Below, in pieces: positions 53,061 to 62,505 of a stretch of DNA of 64,000 nucleotides. Positions within the stretch are counted from its first letter, which is position 1. The number at the start of each line of letters is the position of its first letter. The position numbers and the translations under genes are program-made. Origin of the DNA: Veillonella intestinalis (GTDB taxonomy: Bacteria; Bacillota; Negativicutes; Veillonellales; Veillonellaceae); the NCBI RefSeq assembly GCF_943193155.1, contig NZ_CALPDB010000005.1:62001-126000 (forward strand), read 5' to 3'. Below the pieces are notes generated by a model, which ran no database searches, was not told the DNA's origin, and saw nothing but the letters and a program-made list of their open reading frames with translations.

Positions 53061-54605
53061 TTATGGTAAATAAATATTGCCACCTGGTCCTAATGGCCAA
53101 TTAAAGAGAACCCATACGGTAATCATGATAACCCATACAATCGTAAAGAAAAATGAATACGGAATCATATTCGCAATAACGGTACCCATCCCTGCATCCT
53201 TTTCATATTTACGAACAAAACCTAATACTAATGGGAAATAATAGAATAAAGGTGACAATGGATTCGTAATAGAATCACCAATACGATAGGCAATTTGAGT
53301 TAAGGCCGGATCATACCCAAGCATCATCATCATAGGAACCATAATAGGTGCTAAAATCGCCCACTTAGCGGATGCAGAGCCAATAAAAATATTAACTATA
53401 CAAGATACTAAAATTAAACCAATAATCAATGGAATTCCTGTAAAATCCCATGCTTGTAACGTACCCGCTCCTTTAATCGCTAGTACAGCCCCTAAATTAG
53501 ACCAGTTAAAGTAATTTGTAAATTGTGCACAAAAGAAACAAAGTAAGATATAAGAAGAAATATCCTTAAAAGCTAGCGAAATATCACCAAATAAATCTTT
53601 ATCATTCTTATATTTTCCTGACGCAAAGCCATACACACAACCAGGCACAAATAAAATAATCGTTACCAATAAAATAATACCTTCCATGAATGGCGATTTC
53701 GCATCCATAATAGAACCTGTTTCAGGATTTCCTAATAATGGCCGTTCACCAATACATAATAAAGCTACCACAATAATTGTAACAAGTAGCGCCAATAAGC
53801 CCTTGTTAACCGCTTTACTTTTCGTTTCAGTTAATGTAATGGACTCAGCATCTAACTCATATTTATCTAAATTTTCATTAGAAAAACGAGGCGCCATAAT
53901 TTTTTCTGTAACAAACGTCCCTGTAATACTTAATAAGATACAAGATGCCACTAAAAAGTAATAGTTAATCGCCGGCGACCCTACATACTCTGGATCTACA
54001 ATATGAGCTGCTGCTTCGGTGAACCCATATGCTAGGGAGTCGGACATACCAAGTAACAAATTAGCTGCAAAGCCTGCCGCTACACTAGCATACGCCGTAA
54101 ATACGCCTAATAGAGGATTTCGACCCATGCCTAAGAAAATAGCCCCTGCTACTGGAGGCAACACAACAAAGGCAGCATCGCCTGCAATATTGCCATTAAT
54201 ACCTACAAAAATGATAACAAACGTTACCATTGCTTTGGAGGCGTCTCCTAGCATTTTCTGCATAAAGGCCGATAAAAAGCCACTTTTTTCTGCAACGCCA
54301 GCACCGATAACAGCAACTAGTACCATACCTAACGGAGCAAAATTAGAGAAATTGCTAACTGCCTTAGACCAAATTTGTCTAAAGCCATCAACGGAAAGCA
54401 AATTAACAATCTTAATCACCTTTTGCGTGCCAGGATGAACAGCCTCCACCCCTAAGTTGCCTAATACTGCGGAAATTAAAATCGTTATAGCCGCTAAAAT
54501 AATAAACAAGGATGCCGGATCCGGTAGTTTATTACCAACGGTTTCTACACCACTTAAAAATAATTCCATAACCGTTTTCTTACTTTTTATATTTGGTTCT
54601 GCCAT
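53061..54605 (-). CDS. abgT: AbgT-family transporter
   Basis: An inner-membrane protein of 514 residues with about 11 hydrophobic segments. Typical AbgT features are the N-terminal GVETVGNKLPDPASLFIILA, GVAEKSGFLSAFM, GINGNIAGDAAFVVLPPVAG, and IGSASAKWAILAPIMVPMMMMLG followed by RIGDSITNPLSPLFYYFP. It imports p-aminobenzoyl-glutamate or exports related drugs in studied cases. The M20 hydrolase downstream supports import. The SD is GGAGGAG. Confidence 0.92.
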   Translation of the reverse strand: MAEPNIKSKKTVMELFLSGVETVGNKLPDPASLFIILAAITILISAVLGNLGVEAVHPGTQKVIKIVNLLSVDGFRQIWSKAVSNFSNFAPLGMVLVAVIGAGVAEKSGFLSAFMQKMLGDASKAMVTFVIIFVGINGNIAGDAAFVVLPPVAGAIFLGMGRNPLLGVFTAYASVAAGFAANLLLGMSDSLAYGFTEAAAHIVDPEYVGSPAINYYFLVASCILLSITGTFVTEKIMAPRFSNENLDKYELDAESITLTETKSKAVNKGLLALLVTIIVVALLCIGERPLLGNPETGSIMDAKSPFMEGIILLVTIILFVPGCVYGFASGKYKNDKDLFGDISLAFKDISSYILLCFFCAQFTNYFNWSNLGAVLAIKGAGTLQAWDFTGIPLIIGLILVSCIVNIFIGSASAKWAILAPIMVPMMMMLGYDPALTQIAYRIGDSITNPLSPLFYYFPLVLGFVRKYEKDAGMGTVIANMIPYSFFFTIVWVIMITVWVLFNWPLGPGGNIYLP

Positions 54606-54654
54606 TCTCTCTCCTCCTCTATGACATACAACATAAATATAAACATAAACATAA

Positions 54655-54723
54655 AAATAAAAATAAAAATCTAATCAAGACCTCGTACTACTCTACGATT
54701 TGTACTACTATTTTGATTAGATT
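54655..54723 (-). promoter_or_regulatory. Terminator-like attenuator in the abgT leader
   Basis: On the minus strand AATCTAATCAA pairs with TTGATTAGATT (54668-54678 and 54713-54723) around 34 bases containing two copies of AGTAGTAC. It is followed by TTTTTATTTTTATTTTT. It lies between the promoter and the abgT ATG, so it would stop transcription unless an alternative fold forms. Confidence 0.6.
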
Positions 54724-54753
54724 CCCCTTTTGAGTTTATTTTTCTATAGAATA

Positions 54754-54783
54754 ATACTACCATTACAGAACAGTCCATGTCAA
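54754..54783 (-). promoter_or_regulatory. Promoter of the abgT operon
   Basis: On the minus strand TTGACA (54778-54783) and TAGTAT (54754-54759) are 18 bases apart. The leader is about 140 bases and carries the attenuator at 54655-54723. Confidence 0.65.
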
Positions 54784-54847
54784 CGAAACACTATTACATC
54801 TTATGTGAACTCTATACCAATTACGCATACCTCGAACTTTCTAAAAA

Positions 54848-54890
54848 ACAAAAAAGCCTTACTGTGAGTGATTACCCAAAATAAGGCTTT
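54848..54890 (-). terminator. Terminator of the MoxR/VWA operon
   Basis: On the minus strand AAAAGCCTTA pairs with TAAGGCTTTT around 19-20 bases, followed by TTGTTTTTT. Confidence 0.85.
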
Positions 54891-54930
54891 TACTATTCAT
54901 AAAACACTGTATCTGAAACGACGCCCCCAA

Positions 54931-56544
54931 TTAGTCGTCCCAGTCCTTTTCTTGATTAGCCATCGAAAAACCTTCTTGGTTATTCATAGAATATCCATCC
55001 GTTCGTTCATAATCGATAGTCATATCATATTCTTTAACAGTTTGTGCCAAGCGTTTCACTAAGCCCCATGGAGTTTCAAGGGATAACTTAGCCTCTTCAC
55101 CGACAAGGACCCACAAAATTTTATAATGCTTAGGCGCAACTTTTAAATGCTTTTCCCCTTTACCATCGGTAAAATAAATGACTAAGTCTGCTTGTAAATC
55201 ATTGGCATATGCCACTACTGGTGTAAATAATGTGCTCCCACGAGCCGTTACACGAGGTTCTACATCTTGAATTTTCTTCACTGTATAAGTGCGTCGAATA
55301 ATACTATCACACTCTACTACAGTAATTTCAAAGTCATAACTCTTTGTAATTTCAAGCACTTCTAGCATAGCTTGACGAAAGGCCCCATCTGTAATACTAC
55401 CGCTACAATCTAAAGCTACTACAATTTTAGCACGCCGTTTTCGCAACGTACCACGTAACTCTAAACGCTCTGGCTGACGACGACTACGACGCGTGGTCGT
55501 TTTACGATGGCCATAAGCGACTGAGCCAATAAGGCGTTTCAAATAAACTGACCAAGGCAAACTAGCACGATGTTGCTTCATTTCACTAAGTAACCCCGCC
55601 AAATATCCTGGCAAATCACCTTTAGTTGAATTATCAACCACCTTATCAGTCAATTGCTGCTGTGAATCCCCATCCACTTGATCAGACTCAGCCCAAATAT
55701 CATGACTTTTCGCTGCATCAAAAGAATCAGATACATCAGTAGATCTCATGGGCACATCACTTAAACCATCTTCCACTTCTGTAGCACCGTCCGTTTCACG
55801 CGCCATATCAATATGGGCTTGAATCTCATCTACATAATATTCCAATGGCTTAAAAGCTACTACATGAGTGCCAAAATTTTTATTTAACCATTTTACATCA
55901 ATAGCCCCTGGTGGCAACGGTTCAATATAGTTATTCACCACAATATCCATAGCTAGGTTGATAGCTAAAGGTGTATACCGCTCATAGAGCCGCTTAGCAC
56001 GAATGAGGTGCAAGGAAATAACATGCAAAATTTCATGCTTAATAGAACTCATCATTTGAGCCGGTGTCATATCAAGGAATATGAGAGGATTAAAGTACAT
56101 AACATAACGACTACCTTTAAAATTAATCCCCGTGCCACTAGTCATAGTAAAGCGAATTTCCTGTCCTACCTGTAAAAAGAAATAGCCATAAAAAGAATCA
56201 TTTTCAATTAATCGTAAATTTAATTTTGAAACGAATTTTAAAAATCGCTGTTTAAAATCTTCACTAGCTTCTAAATCAACCATGCCCACAGCTAAATCGC
56301 GTTTGCCTGCGGCTAATGCAGCGGCTTCTGTAATCGCATACCCAATAGAATTTGTATAGGCATTATCTTTAATCTCTTGAGCCCGCTGTAGCGCGTCTCG
56401 CTCTTGTTGCCAAGCTGTTACAATCTGCTTTGCTTCATTTAACAAAGCAACTCTTGTAGCTTCTAAAGGATCATTTGACGTAGGTGTGACAGTAACCACA
56501 GAATCCCGGCGAGTAACAATATCAATTTCACTATTAATAGACAT
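54931..56544 (-). CDS. Metallopeptidase-like/VWA-like protein (DUF2201 type)
   Basis: A protein of 537 residues. The N-terminal half has a zincin-like motif HEILH at 170-174 (SSIKHEILHVISLHLIRA). A charged Ser/Asp-rich linker spans about 245-315. The C-terminal VWA-like domain has the MIDAS start D379-x-S-x-S (VALDCSGSITDGAF) and VIYFTDGKGE. Such proteins pair with MoxR AAA ATPases and are thought to act as metal-dependent chaperones or insertases. Its ATG overlaps the MoxR stop (TAATG), so the pair is translationally coupled. Confidence 0.85.
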   Translation of the reverse strand: MSINSEIDIVTRRDSVVTVTPTSNDPLEATRVALLNEAKQIVTAWQQERDALQRAQEIKDNAYTNSIGYAITEAAALAAGKRDLAVGMVDLEASEDFKQRFLKFVSKLNLRLIENDSFYGYFFLQVGQEIRFTMTSGTGINFKGSRYVMYFNPLIFLDMTPAQMMSSIKHEILHVISLHLIRAKRLYERYTPLAINLAMDIVVNNYIEPLPPGAIDVKWLNKNFGTHVVAFKPLEYYVDEIQAHIDMARETDGATEVEDGLSDVPMRSTDVSDSFDAAKSHDIWAESDQVDGDSQQQLTDKVVDNSTKGDLPGYLAGLLSEMKQHRASLPWSVYLKRLIGSVAYGHRKTTTRRSRRQPERLELRGTLRKRRAKIVVALDCSGSITDGAFRQAMLEVLEITKSYDFEITVVECDSIIRRTYTVKKIQDVEPRVTARGSTLFTPVVAYANDLQADLVIYFTDGKGEKHLKVAPKHYKILWVLVGEEAKLSLETPWGLVKRLAQTVKEYDMTIDYERTDGYSMNNQEGFSMANQEKDWDD

Positions 56545-57665
56545 TATAAACTCCGTTGTAAATCAAAAAAGGTATTTACAAAGTCATCACTTTTAATGGC
56601 TTCTGCATAAAACTTAGGAAAATTATTACGAATATCTTTCATTACTGCCATTTGCAAATCTTCTGGATACTGCTGCATGAATGTCATGAAGCGTCTCATT
56701 AAATCTTGTGCTGTTTTTTCATCCACAAATAACTGATGGGCCCGTAATTCCATATGTCTCATTAAATTTTTAGCAGTCAAATACAAACGAGTATGACTTT
56801 CTTTTTGCAAACGAGCAACAATGCCTTCCTCCAAAGTTTCGCCACTAAATACCTCATCAAAAGTAATCAATGGCTCATGATCAGCGGCAACAAAGCTCAC
56901 AAACTCTTGTGCAATTACTTTACCCACATTACCACGAATAACATTAAAGAATACATCTTTTCCAACGGCATCTGGATTTTCTTTATACATGGCATATAAA
57001 GCAGACACACGCTCATAACTACGAGGGGTAGCATAAATATCGTCTTCGTTCATCTTATGCAAATATTCAGGATACGTACTAATGAATTCCATTACCATTG
57101 GTTCTAATTTAACTTCAGCCGCCCAATCAAGCCATTGCATATAATCTGGTTCCATTTGAAGCCATACAAAACGGTTCTGCTGTGCCACATCCATCTCTAC
57201 TGTCTGATAATCATAACTATTAGTAGGATTCATGGCCGCTACAATATGAACATCTTTCCCTAACGTAAAACCATTAATTTCACGATTCAAGATTAAATTC
57301 ATTAATTCTTGTTGTACCGCATGTTCACAGCGGTTAATTTCATCTATAAATAATAATACTGTGCGTCCTGCGGCTAATTCATCAGCAATCGTTTTTAATT
57401 TATAATGAATCGCATAAACGGTTACTTTTTCAGTAGCCATAGTGCCATCATCCAATTGACGAACAAAACTATCTACCGTAGGTAAGCCACCGATTTCCCC
57501 TTCTTTTAACAAATTCCCATCAATAGTCACCAACGCCCAATCTTTTTGAACAGCTAATTTATGAGCTAAAGAGGTTTTACCAATCCCGGTTTCACCAATC
57601 AACAACGGTACTTGACCTGCTGCCAACACTAATTCTACACTTTTCATTGTTTCAACAAAATTCAT
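56544..57665 (-). CDS. MoxR-family AAA+ ATPase
   Basis: A protein of 373 residues. Walker A is GETGIGKT (24-31), Walker B LLFIDEINR near 105. Sensor-like AAMNPTN and an arginine-finger region follow (DVAQQNRFVWLQM, ATPRSYERVSALY). It belongs with the MoxR/RavA branch of AAA ATPases coupled to VWA proteins. It should remodel the target bound by the adjacent VWA protein. The SD is AAGGA. Confidence 0.9.
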   Translation of the reverse strand: MNFVETMKSVELVLAAGQVPLLIGETGIGKTSLAHKLAVQKDWALVTIDGNLLKEGEIGGLPTVDSFVRQLDDGTMATEKVTVYAIHYKLKTIADELAAGRTVLLFIDEINRCEHAVQQELMNLILNREINGFTLGKDVHIVAAMNPTNSYDYQTVEMDVAQQNRFVWLQMEPDYMQWLDWAAEVKLEPMVMEFISTYPEYLHKMNEDDIYATPRSYERVSALYAMYKENPDAVGKDVFFNVIRGNVGKVIAQEFVSFVAADHEPLITFDEVFSGETLEEGIVARLQKESHTRLYLTAKNLMRHMELRAHQLFVDEKTAQDLMRRFMTFMQQYPEDLQMAVMKDIRNNFPKFYAEAIKSDDFVNTFFDLQRSL

Positions 57666-57752
57666 ATATACTATCCTTCTTACCTTACTTTATTTTACTA
57701 TTCTGTATTTTAATACTCTATTTTTATACGTTACTCTTTTTATAGTCTACTA

Positions 57753-58559
57753 TTAAAACTTCAACAATTCATCAACCGCAACCCGTCGAGCTTTTTGACT
57801 ACCATATTTATCAATCAAGCCTACTACATCCGCTTCAAAGCCTTTATTATGTTTACCAATATACGTACAGTTTATTAAATCTCGCACATATTGCTCAGTC
57901 GTGTTTTCATCAGCTAATACCACTTTTAAAGTTTCCTCTAAATAAATAGGTGGAATCATATAACCCGCTGGTAAATATTTAGTAATTAAGCTACTAATTG
58001 TAATGAAATGCAAAGCCTGATCAACCGTTACCTCCCCTAACAAACGAACAGCTTGAGGATCTAACGCTACGGCTAAATCAATAGCTGCTGCCGTAGGCTC
58101 TTTAATATAACTTAAGGCCTGATAATTTTGCTTAACCGCCGCTAATTGCACCGCTTCTGAGGGACTTTCAATAAATTTAATAGCATCATAATTAGAGGCC
58201 ACTGCTTCCAACTGCAATTCCTCACTAGGGTTCTTTAAATATTGAATGGCCCAACCTGATTGTGCTAAGGCTATACGAATTAATCCTTCATCAGGATTAT
58301 CAATAAGTTCTAAATTATTCCACCCTTTTGAAACTACGAGTTCTAACAATTCGCGGGATGGATTTTTAATGTATTGAATGGCGCGTGGCGCATTAGTCAT
58401 CGCAATATCCACCATTTCAGGTGTAGGGTCTTTGATATATTGTAGTACCATGCCATTTTTGCGAAGTGCTGTCAATTTCATTTCCTCTGTAGGATTATCT
58501 ATTTGTGCAATCGCATATGGATTGATACTTACAATACGTAAATTCTTTTCGTTATCCAT
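57753..58559 (-). CDS. Repeat protein (DUF4116-like) linked to MoxR/VWA
   Basis: A protein of 268 residues. Roughly residues 15-175 are tandem helical repeats of about 23 residues. Examples are NPTEEMKLTALRKNGMVLQYIKD, NPSRELLELVVSKGWNNLELID and NPSEELQLEAVASNYDAIKFIE. The consensus is x-P-(S/T)-E-x(2)-x-L-x-A-(V/L)-(x)5-A-(I/L)-x-(Y/F)-I. The C-terminal 90 residues differ. It is probably a protein-binding solenoid. It lies 87 bases upstream of moxR on the same strand and may supply substrate recognition. The family name is tentative. Confidence 0.7.
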   Translation of the reverse strand: MDNEKNLRIVSINPYAIAQIDNPTEEMKLTALRKNGMVLQYIKDPTPEMVDIAMTNAPRAIQYIKNPSRELLELVVSKGWNNLELIDNPDEGLIRIALAQSGWAIQYLKNPSEELQLEAVASNYDAIKFIESPSEAVQLAAVKQNYQALSYIKEPTAAAIDLAVALDPQAVRLLGEVTVDQALHFITISSLITKYLPAGYMIPPIYLEETLKVVLADENTTEQYVRDLINCTYIGKHNKGFEADVVGLIDKYGSQKARRVAVDELLKF

Positions 58560-58675
58560 GTGACTTCCTTACTCACTATTACTTGCATTTTAATTGCATT
58601 CTATTATATTGAATAATTTCGTTTATATGTATATGATACCATTTCTCAATGATTTTGTCGTTAAAAAATTATAAA

Positions 58676-58723
58676 TAACAAAAAGAGCCCCCTCGGCCAA
58701 TTGACCGAAGGGGCTCCTTCCCA
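58676..58723 (-). terminator. Terminator of superoxide dismutase gene
   Basis: On the minus strand GGAGCCCC with an inner TCGG pairs with CCGA and GGGGCTC, then TTTTTG. Confidence 0.9.
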
Positions 58724-58766
58724 TTATATATACGGACTAGCGAGAATGTCCGTCACCAGTCAGCTC

Positions 58767-59378
58767 TTATTTTGTAGCTGCTGCGTAATGTTTATTTACT
58801 TGATCCCAGTTTACTAAGTTCCAGAAAGCTGTTACATAGTCAGGACGAGCATTCTTATATTTTAAATAATATGCATGTTCCCATACATCAAGGCCCAACA
58901 CAGGTGTTTTACCTTCAGTTAATGGAGAATCCTGATTAGGTGTAGAAACAATCTCTAATTTACCATTGTTAACTACTAACCATGCCCAGCCAGAACCAAA
59001 ACGACCTGCAGCCGCTTTGCCAAACTCAGCTTTAAAGTTTTCAAAGCTACCAAATGCTTCATCAATTGCACCAGCAATAGCACCAGTAGGGTTACCGCCA
59101 GCATTTGGAGCTAAAATGTTCCAGAAGAATGTGTGGTTCGCATGGCCGCCACCATTATTGCGCACAGCTGTACGAATATCTTCTGGCACTGCGTTCAAAT
59201 CAGTAATTAACGCTTCTACGTCTTTTTCACCCAATTCTGGATGTTTTTCAATCGCAGCGTTTAAGTTCACAACATATGTGTTGTGGTGTTTATCATGATG
59301 AAAATGCATTGTTTCTGCATCAATATGCGGTTCTAAAGCTTCATAAGCGTATGGTAATTCTGGTAATGTGTATGCCAT
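58767..59378 (-). CDS. Superoxide dismutase (Fe/Mn)
   Basis: A protein of 203 residues from ATG 59378, chosen because GGAGG is about 7 bases upstream; a longer reading frame has no support. Metal ligands lie in [28 protein letters not shown] and [11 protein letters not shown] (Asp and His). Fe, Mn or cambialistic use is not decided; the [10 protein letters not shown] and [11 protein letters not shown] context is common to both. Cytosolic oxygen defence. Confidence 0.95.
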   Translation of the reverse strand: MAYTLPELPYAYEALEPHIDAETMHFHHDKHHNTYVVNLNAAIEKHPELGEKDVEALITDLNAVPEDIRTAVRNNGGGHANHTFFWNILAPNAGGNPTGAIAGAIDEAFGSFENFKAEFGKAAAGRFGSGWAWLVVNNGKLEIVSTPNQDSPLTEGKTPVLGLDVWEHAYYLKYKNARPDYVTAFWNLVNWDQVNKHYAAATK

Positions 59379-59388
59379 AAAAATACCT

Positions 59389-59480
59389 CCTCCCCCATAT
59401 TGGGGTAAACATAATGTAGGATTCTTTATTATCCTACTCATATACATAACATATTAAAAATATTTGAAGTAAGTTTCAAA
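59389..59480 (-). promoter_or_regulatory. Promoter, candidate operator and leader hairpins of SOD
   Basis: On the minus strand TTGAAA (59474-59479) and TAATAT (59451-59456) are 17 bases apart. TTTGAA/TTCAAA (59463-59480) overlaps the -35. The leader carries GTAGGAT/ATCCTAC (59416-59437) and CCCC/GGGG (59393-59405) touching the SD. Confidence 0.5.
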
Positions 59481-60028
59481 AACTAAATTCATATTTTTCT
59501 ATCTTTCGATATATTAATGATAACATTTTTCATTTAGTTTGTCTATAACTAGTTTTAAAAATATCGATTTATTTTTCATAAAAAGAGTCATCTTCTAAAA
59601 ATAGGTGAATAAATTATATATTTTACAAACATATTTAATGTCGATAACTATTGTGTTCCATGAAAGCTAAAACAATAATAATTCAAAATTTATAAACTCC
59701 TATCATTTCAGTATATATAGCAGATAAATACTGATTATAATTGGTCTATTAAAACATTTATAGGCAGAAAATCTTCTTTGTGCGAACAAAATAATCCATT
59801 CAGACAAACTTAAACTCAAACCTATAATCCCCTCTTACATAAATTATACAAAATCTAAACATAGATATTTAAATTTCAAATTATAAAACTTCTTCATTTC
59901 TTCATCTTTTATTTTTAGCATAGATTAAATCGAAAAATAATATCATTACAAATATTGAATTACTTATCAATACAGTATACACTTAAAGTATCTTAAACAT
60001 TCTTTATTTCCTTAATGGAGGTGCTATA
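59481..60028. other. AT-rich intergenic region, no gene
   Basis: About 550 bases between the divergent SOD and pyruvate formate-lyase genes. No convincing ORF, RNA gene or strong promoter is seen. A short repeat TATTGA/TCAATA (59953-59972) lies 56 bases before the pfl ATG. The size suggests regulation by oxygen or redox, but no known box is evident. Confidence 0.6.
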
Positions 60029-62179
60029 ATGCAACATACTGCATGGAAAGGCTTCATTACAGGTGTATGGGATAAAGCCATCGATGTACGTGACTTTATC
60101 CAACGTAACTATAACCCCTATGTAGGGGACGACTCATTCCTAGTAGGTCCAACCGAACGGACACAACAACTCTGGCAAGAAGTATTACGCCTTTACGAAG
60201 AAGAAAAAGCTAAAGGTGGCGTACTCGACGCCGATACTGATGTAGCAACAGCAGTATCTTCCCATGGCCCAGGCTATATTATTAAAGACCTAGAGCAAAT
60301 TGTAGGCCTACAAACAGACAAACCGTTAAAACGGGCTATGTTCCCTTATGGTGGCTTACGCACAGCCAAAATGGCCCTCAAAGAATACGGCTTTGACATG
60401 AATCCACAGCTGGAAGATTTCTTCCACAAACATCGAAAAACTCACAACGACGGCGTATTTGATGTGTATACGCCAGAAATGCGGGCTGCTCGTTCAGCTC
60501 ATATTATTACAGGCCTACCAGACGCTTACAGCCGTGGCCGTATTATTGGCGACTATCGTCGTATTGCCTTATACGGGGTTGATCGCTTAATCGAGGAAAA
60601 AGAAAAAGAGTTTTCCATCACCATGGGCGACATGACCGCCACATTAATTCGTGACCGCGAAGAAATCCGTGATCAAATTCGTTCCTTAAAAGAACTAAAA
60701 GAAATGGCTGCTTCTTATGGCTTTGATATTAGCCATCCAGCCAAAGATACGAAAGAAGCCATTCAGTGGTTGTATTTTGGTTATTTAGGAGCCATCAAAG
60801 AGCAGAATGGCGCTGCTATGTCAATTGGCCGTAACACCGTTTTCTTAGATATCTATGCAGAACGAGACTTACAAACAGGCCATTATACAGAAGAAGAAAT
60901 TCAAGAAATGGTCGACCATTTCATCATGAAGCTTCGCATGGTCCGCTTCGCACGTATCATTGAATACAATAACCTCTTTACAGGCGATCCTGTTTGGACT
61001 ACTGAATCCATCGGCGGTATGGGATCTGATGGTCGTCCATTAGTATCTAAAATGGCCTTCCGCTATCTTCACACCTTAACTAACCTAGGACCTGCACCAG
61101 AGCCAAACTTAACAGTCCTCTGGTCCCCTCGTTTACCAGACGGTTTCAAACGCTTCTGTGCTAAATTGTCTATTGAAACCTCTTCTATTCAGTATGAGAA
61201 CGATGAATTAATGCGACCTAACAGCGGTGATGATTACGCCATTGCGTGCTGTGTTTCACCAATGCGTATCGGTAAGGAAATGCAGTTCTTTGGTGCTCGT
61301 TGTAACCTTGCTAAATGCTTGCTTTACGCCATCAATGGAGGTATTGATGAAAAGCTAAAGAAACAAATAGGTCCAAAATATCGCTCTATTACCTCTGAAT
61401 ATCTTGAATTTGACGAAGTAATGGAACGATTCGATGATATGATGGAATGGCTCGCTGGCGTATATGTGAATGCTCTCAATATCATTCACTATATGCACGA
61501 TAAATACGCCTATGAAAAATTGGAAATGGCCCTCCATGACCGCAAAGTAACGCGCTGGTTCGCCACTGGGATTGCTGGTCTTTCAGTAGTTGCCGATTCC
61601 TTATCGGCTATTAAACATGCAAAAGTAAAACCAATTCGCGATGAAAATGGTATTGCTGTGGATTTTGAAATCACTGGCTACTTCCCTAAATATGGTAATG
61701 ATGATGACCGCGTTGATGATTTAGCCGCTACAGTTGTATCGGCCTTTATGAATAAAATTCGTAAACATCCTACATACCGTGAAAGCATCCCAACTATGTC
61801 CCTCTTAACTATTACATCTAATGTAGTATATGGGAATGCCACAGGTAGCACTCCAGACGGACGTAAACAAGGTATGCCATTTGCACCAGGGGCTAATCCA
61901 ATGCACGGCCGCGATTCACATGGCGCCGTTTCTTCTATGGCTTCCGTCGCGAAAATGCCTTGGCGTGATTGTAGTGATGGTATTTCCAATACATTCTCCA
62001 TTATTCCTGATGCACTCGGTAAAAATGGGGAAACTATGATTCGCATGAGCGATTTAGACATTGATTTAGATCTTGATTCCATTTTACAAAGCGATTTACC
62101 TACCGACTTACCTGTTAATAATGAAAACTTAGCGTGCCGTGAGCCCAATGTTTCCATCGCTGAAAAGGAGGACAAATAA
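60029..62179 (+). CDS. pflB: Pyruvate formate-lyase, large (catalytic barrel) part lacking the glycyl-radical domain
   Basis: A protein of 716 residues, about 45 fewer than E. coli PflB. The barrel is intact: W-K-G-F near the N terminus, the active-site pair Cys407-Cys408 in [15 protein letters not shown], and [32 protein letters not shown] and [13 protein letters not shown]. The frame then continues into an unusual acidic tail of about 50 residues ([20 protein letters not shown]) and stops. The glycyl-radical segment follows as a separate gene one base later. The SD is GGAGG. Cytosolic and anaerobic. Confidence 0.93.
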   Translation: MQHTAWKGFITGVWDKAIDVRDFIQRNYNPYVGDDSFLVGPTERTQQLWQEVLRLYEEEKAKGGVLDADTDVATAVSSHGPGYIIKDLEQIVGLQTDKPLKRAMFPYGGLRTAKMALKEYGFDMNPQLEDFFHKHRKTHNDGVFDVYTPEMRAARSAHIITGLPDAYSRGRIIGDYRRIALYGVDRLIEEKEKEFSITMGDMTATLIRDREEIRDQIRSLKELKEMAASYGFDISHPAKDTKEAIQWLYFGYLGAIKEQNGAAMSIGRNTVFLDIYAERDLQTGHYTEEEIQEMVDHFIMKLRMVRFARIIEYNNLFTGDPVWTTESIGGMGSDGRPLVSKMAFRYLHTLTNLGPAPEPNLTVLWSPRLPDGFKRFCAKLSIETSSIQYENDELMRPNSGDDYAIACCVSPMRIGKEMQFFGARCNLAKCLLYAINGGIDEKLKKQIGPKYRSITSEYLEFDEVMERFDDMMEWLAGVYVNALNIIHYMHDKYAYEKLEMALHDRKVTRWFATGIAGLSVVADSLSAIKHAKVKPIRDENGIAVDFEITGYFPKYGNDDDRVDDLAATVVSAFMNKIRKHPTYRESIPTMSLLTITSNVVYGNATGSTPDGRKQGMPFAPGANPMHGRDSHGAVSSMASVAKMPWRDCSDGISNTFSIIPDALGKNGETMIRMSDLDIDLDLDSILQSDLPTDLPVNNENLACREPNVSIAEKEDK

Positions 62180-62180
62180 T

Positions 62181-62420
62181 ATGAGCAACCAACAACAAAT
62201 TGACAATTTAGTAGAATTATTAGATGGTTATTCTGAAAAAGGTGGCCACCATCTTAACGTAAATGTATTTGACCGTGAAATGCTTCGCGATGCCCAACAA
62301 CATCCTGAAAAATATCCACAACTTACAGTTCGTGTATCAGGCTACGCTGTACATTTCAACAAATTAACAAAACAGCAACAGGATGAAGTTATTTCCCGTA
62401 CATTCCACGAACAAATGTAA
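62181..62420 (+). CDS. Pyruvate formate-lyase glycyl-radical domain as a separate protein (GrcA-like)
   Basis: A protein of 79 residues from ATG 62181 with the SD AAGGAGG nine bases upstream, inside the pflB end. It corresponds to the C-terminal domain of Pfl[20 protein letters not shown], then [17 protein letters not shown] with the radical Gly at residue 54, then RTFHEQM at the end. It is in a different frame from the large part, and both have orderly ends, so this is a true split. It must associate with the large part for activity, like YfiD/GrcA rescuing damaged PFL. Confidence 0.9.
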   Translation: MSNQQQIDNLVELLDGYSEKGGHHLNVNVFDREMLRDAQQHPEKYPQLTVRVSGYAVHFNKLTKQQQDEVISRTFHEQM

Positions 62421-62450
62421 TAAATCCCCCTCCTCGCTGTAATATATAGC

Positions 62451-62493
62451 ATAATAGGCTCCCCATTACGAGGAGCCTATTATCTTATTTTTA
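62451..62493 (+). terminator. Terminator between the pfl genes and pflA
   Basis: ATAATAGGCTCC and GGAGCCTATTAT form a 12-bp stem with a 9-base loop, followed by CTTATTTTT. The ATG of pflA is about 20 bases beyond, so pflA depends on read-through. Confidence 0.85.
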
Positions 62494-62505
62494 GAAAGGT
62501 AAACT

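Noticed and set aside
59953-59972. FNR/CRP-type box upstream of pfl
   Set aside because: TTGA and TCAA are 8 bases apart; the FNR consensus needs 6, so the match is not supported.
60029-62420. Pyruvate formate-lyase as a frameshifted pseudogene
   Set aside because: The break lies in the linker before the radical domain. The second part has its own strong SD and ATG, and the large part ends in an ordered acidic tail with no random frame. All catalytic residues are kept.
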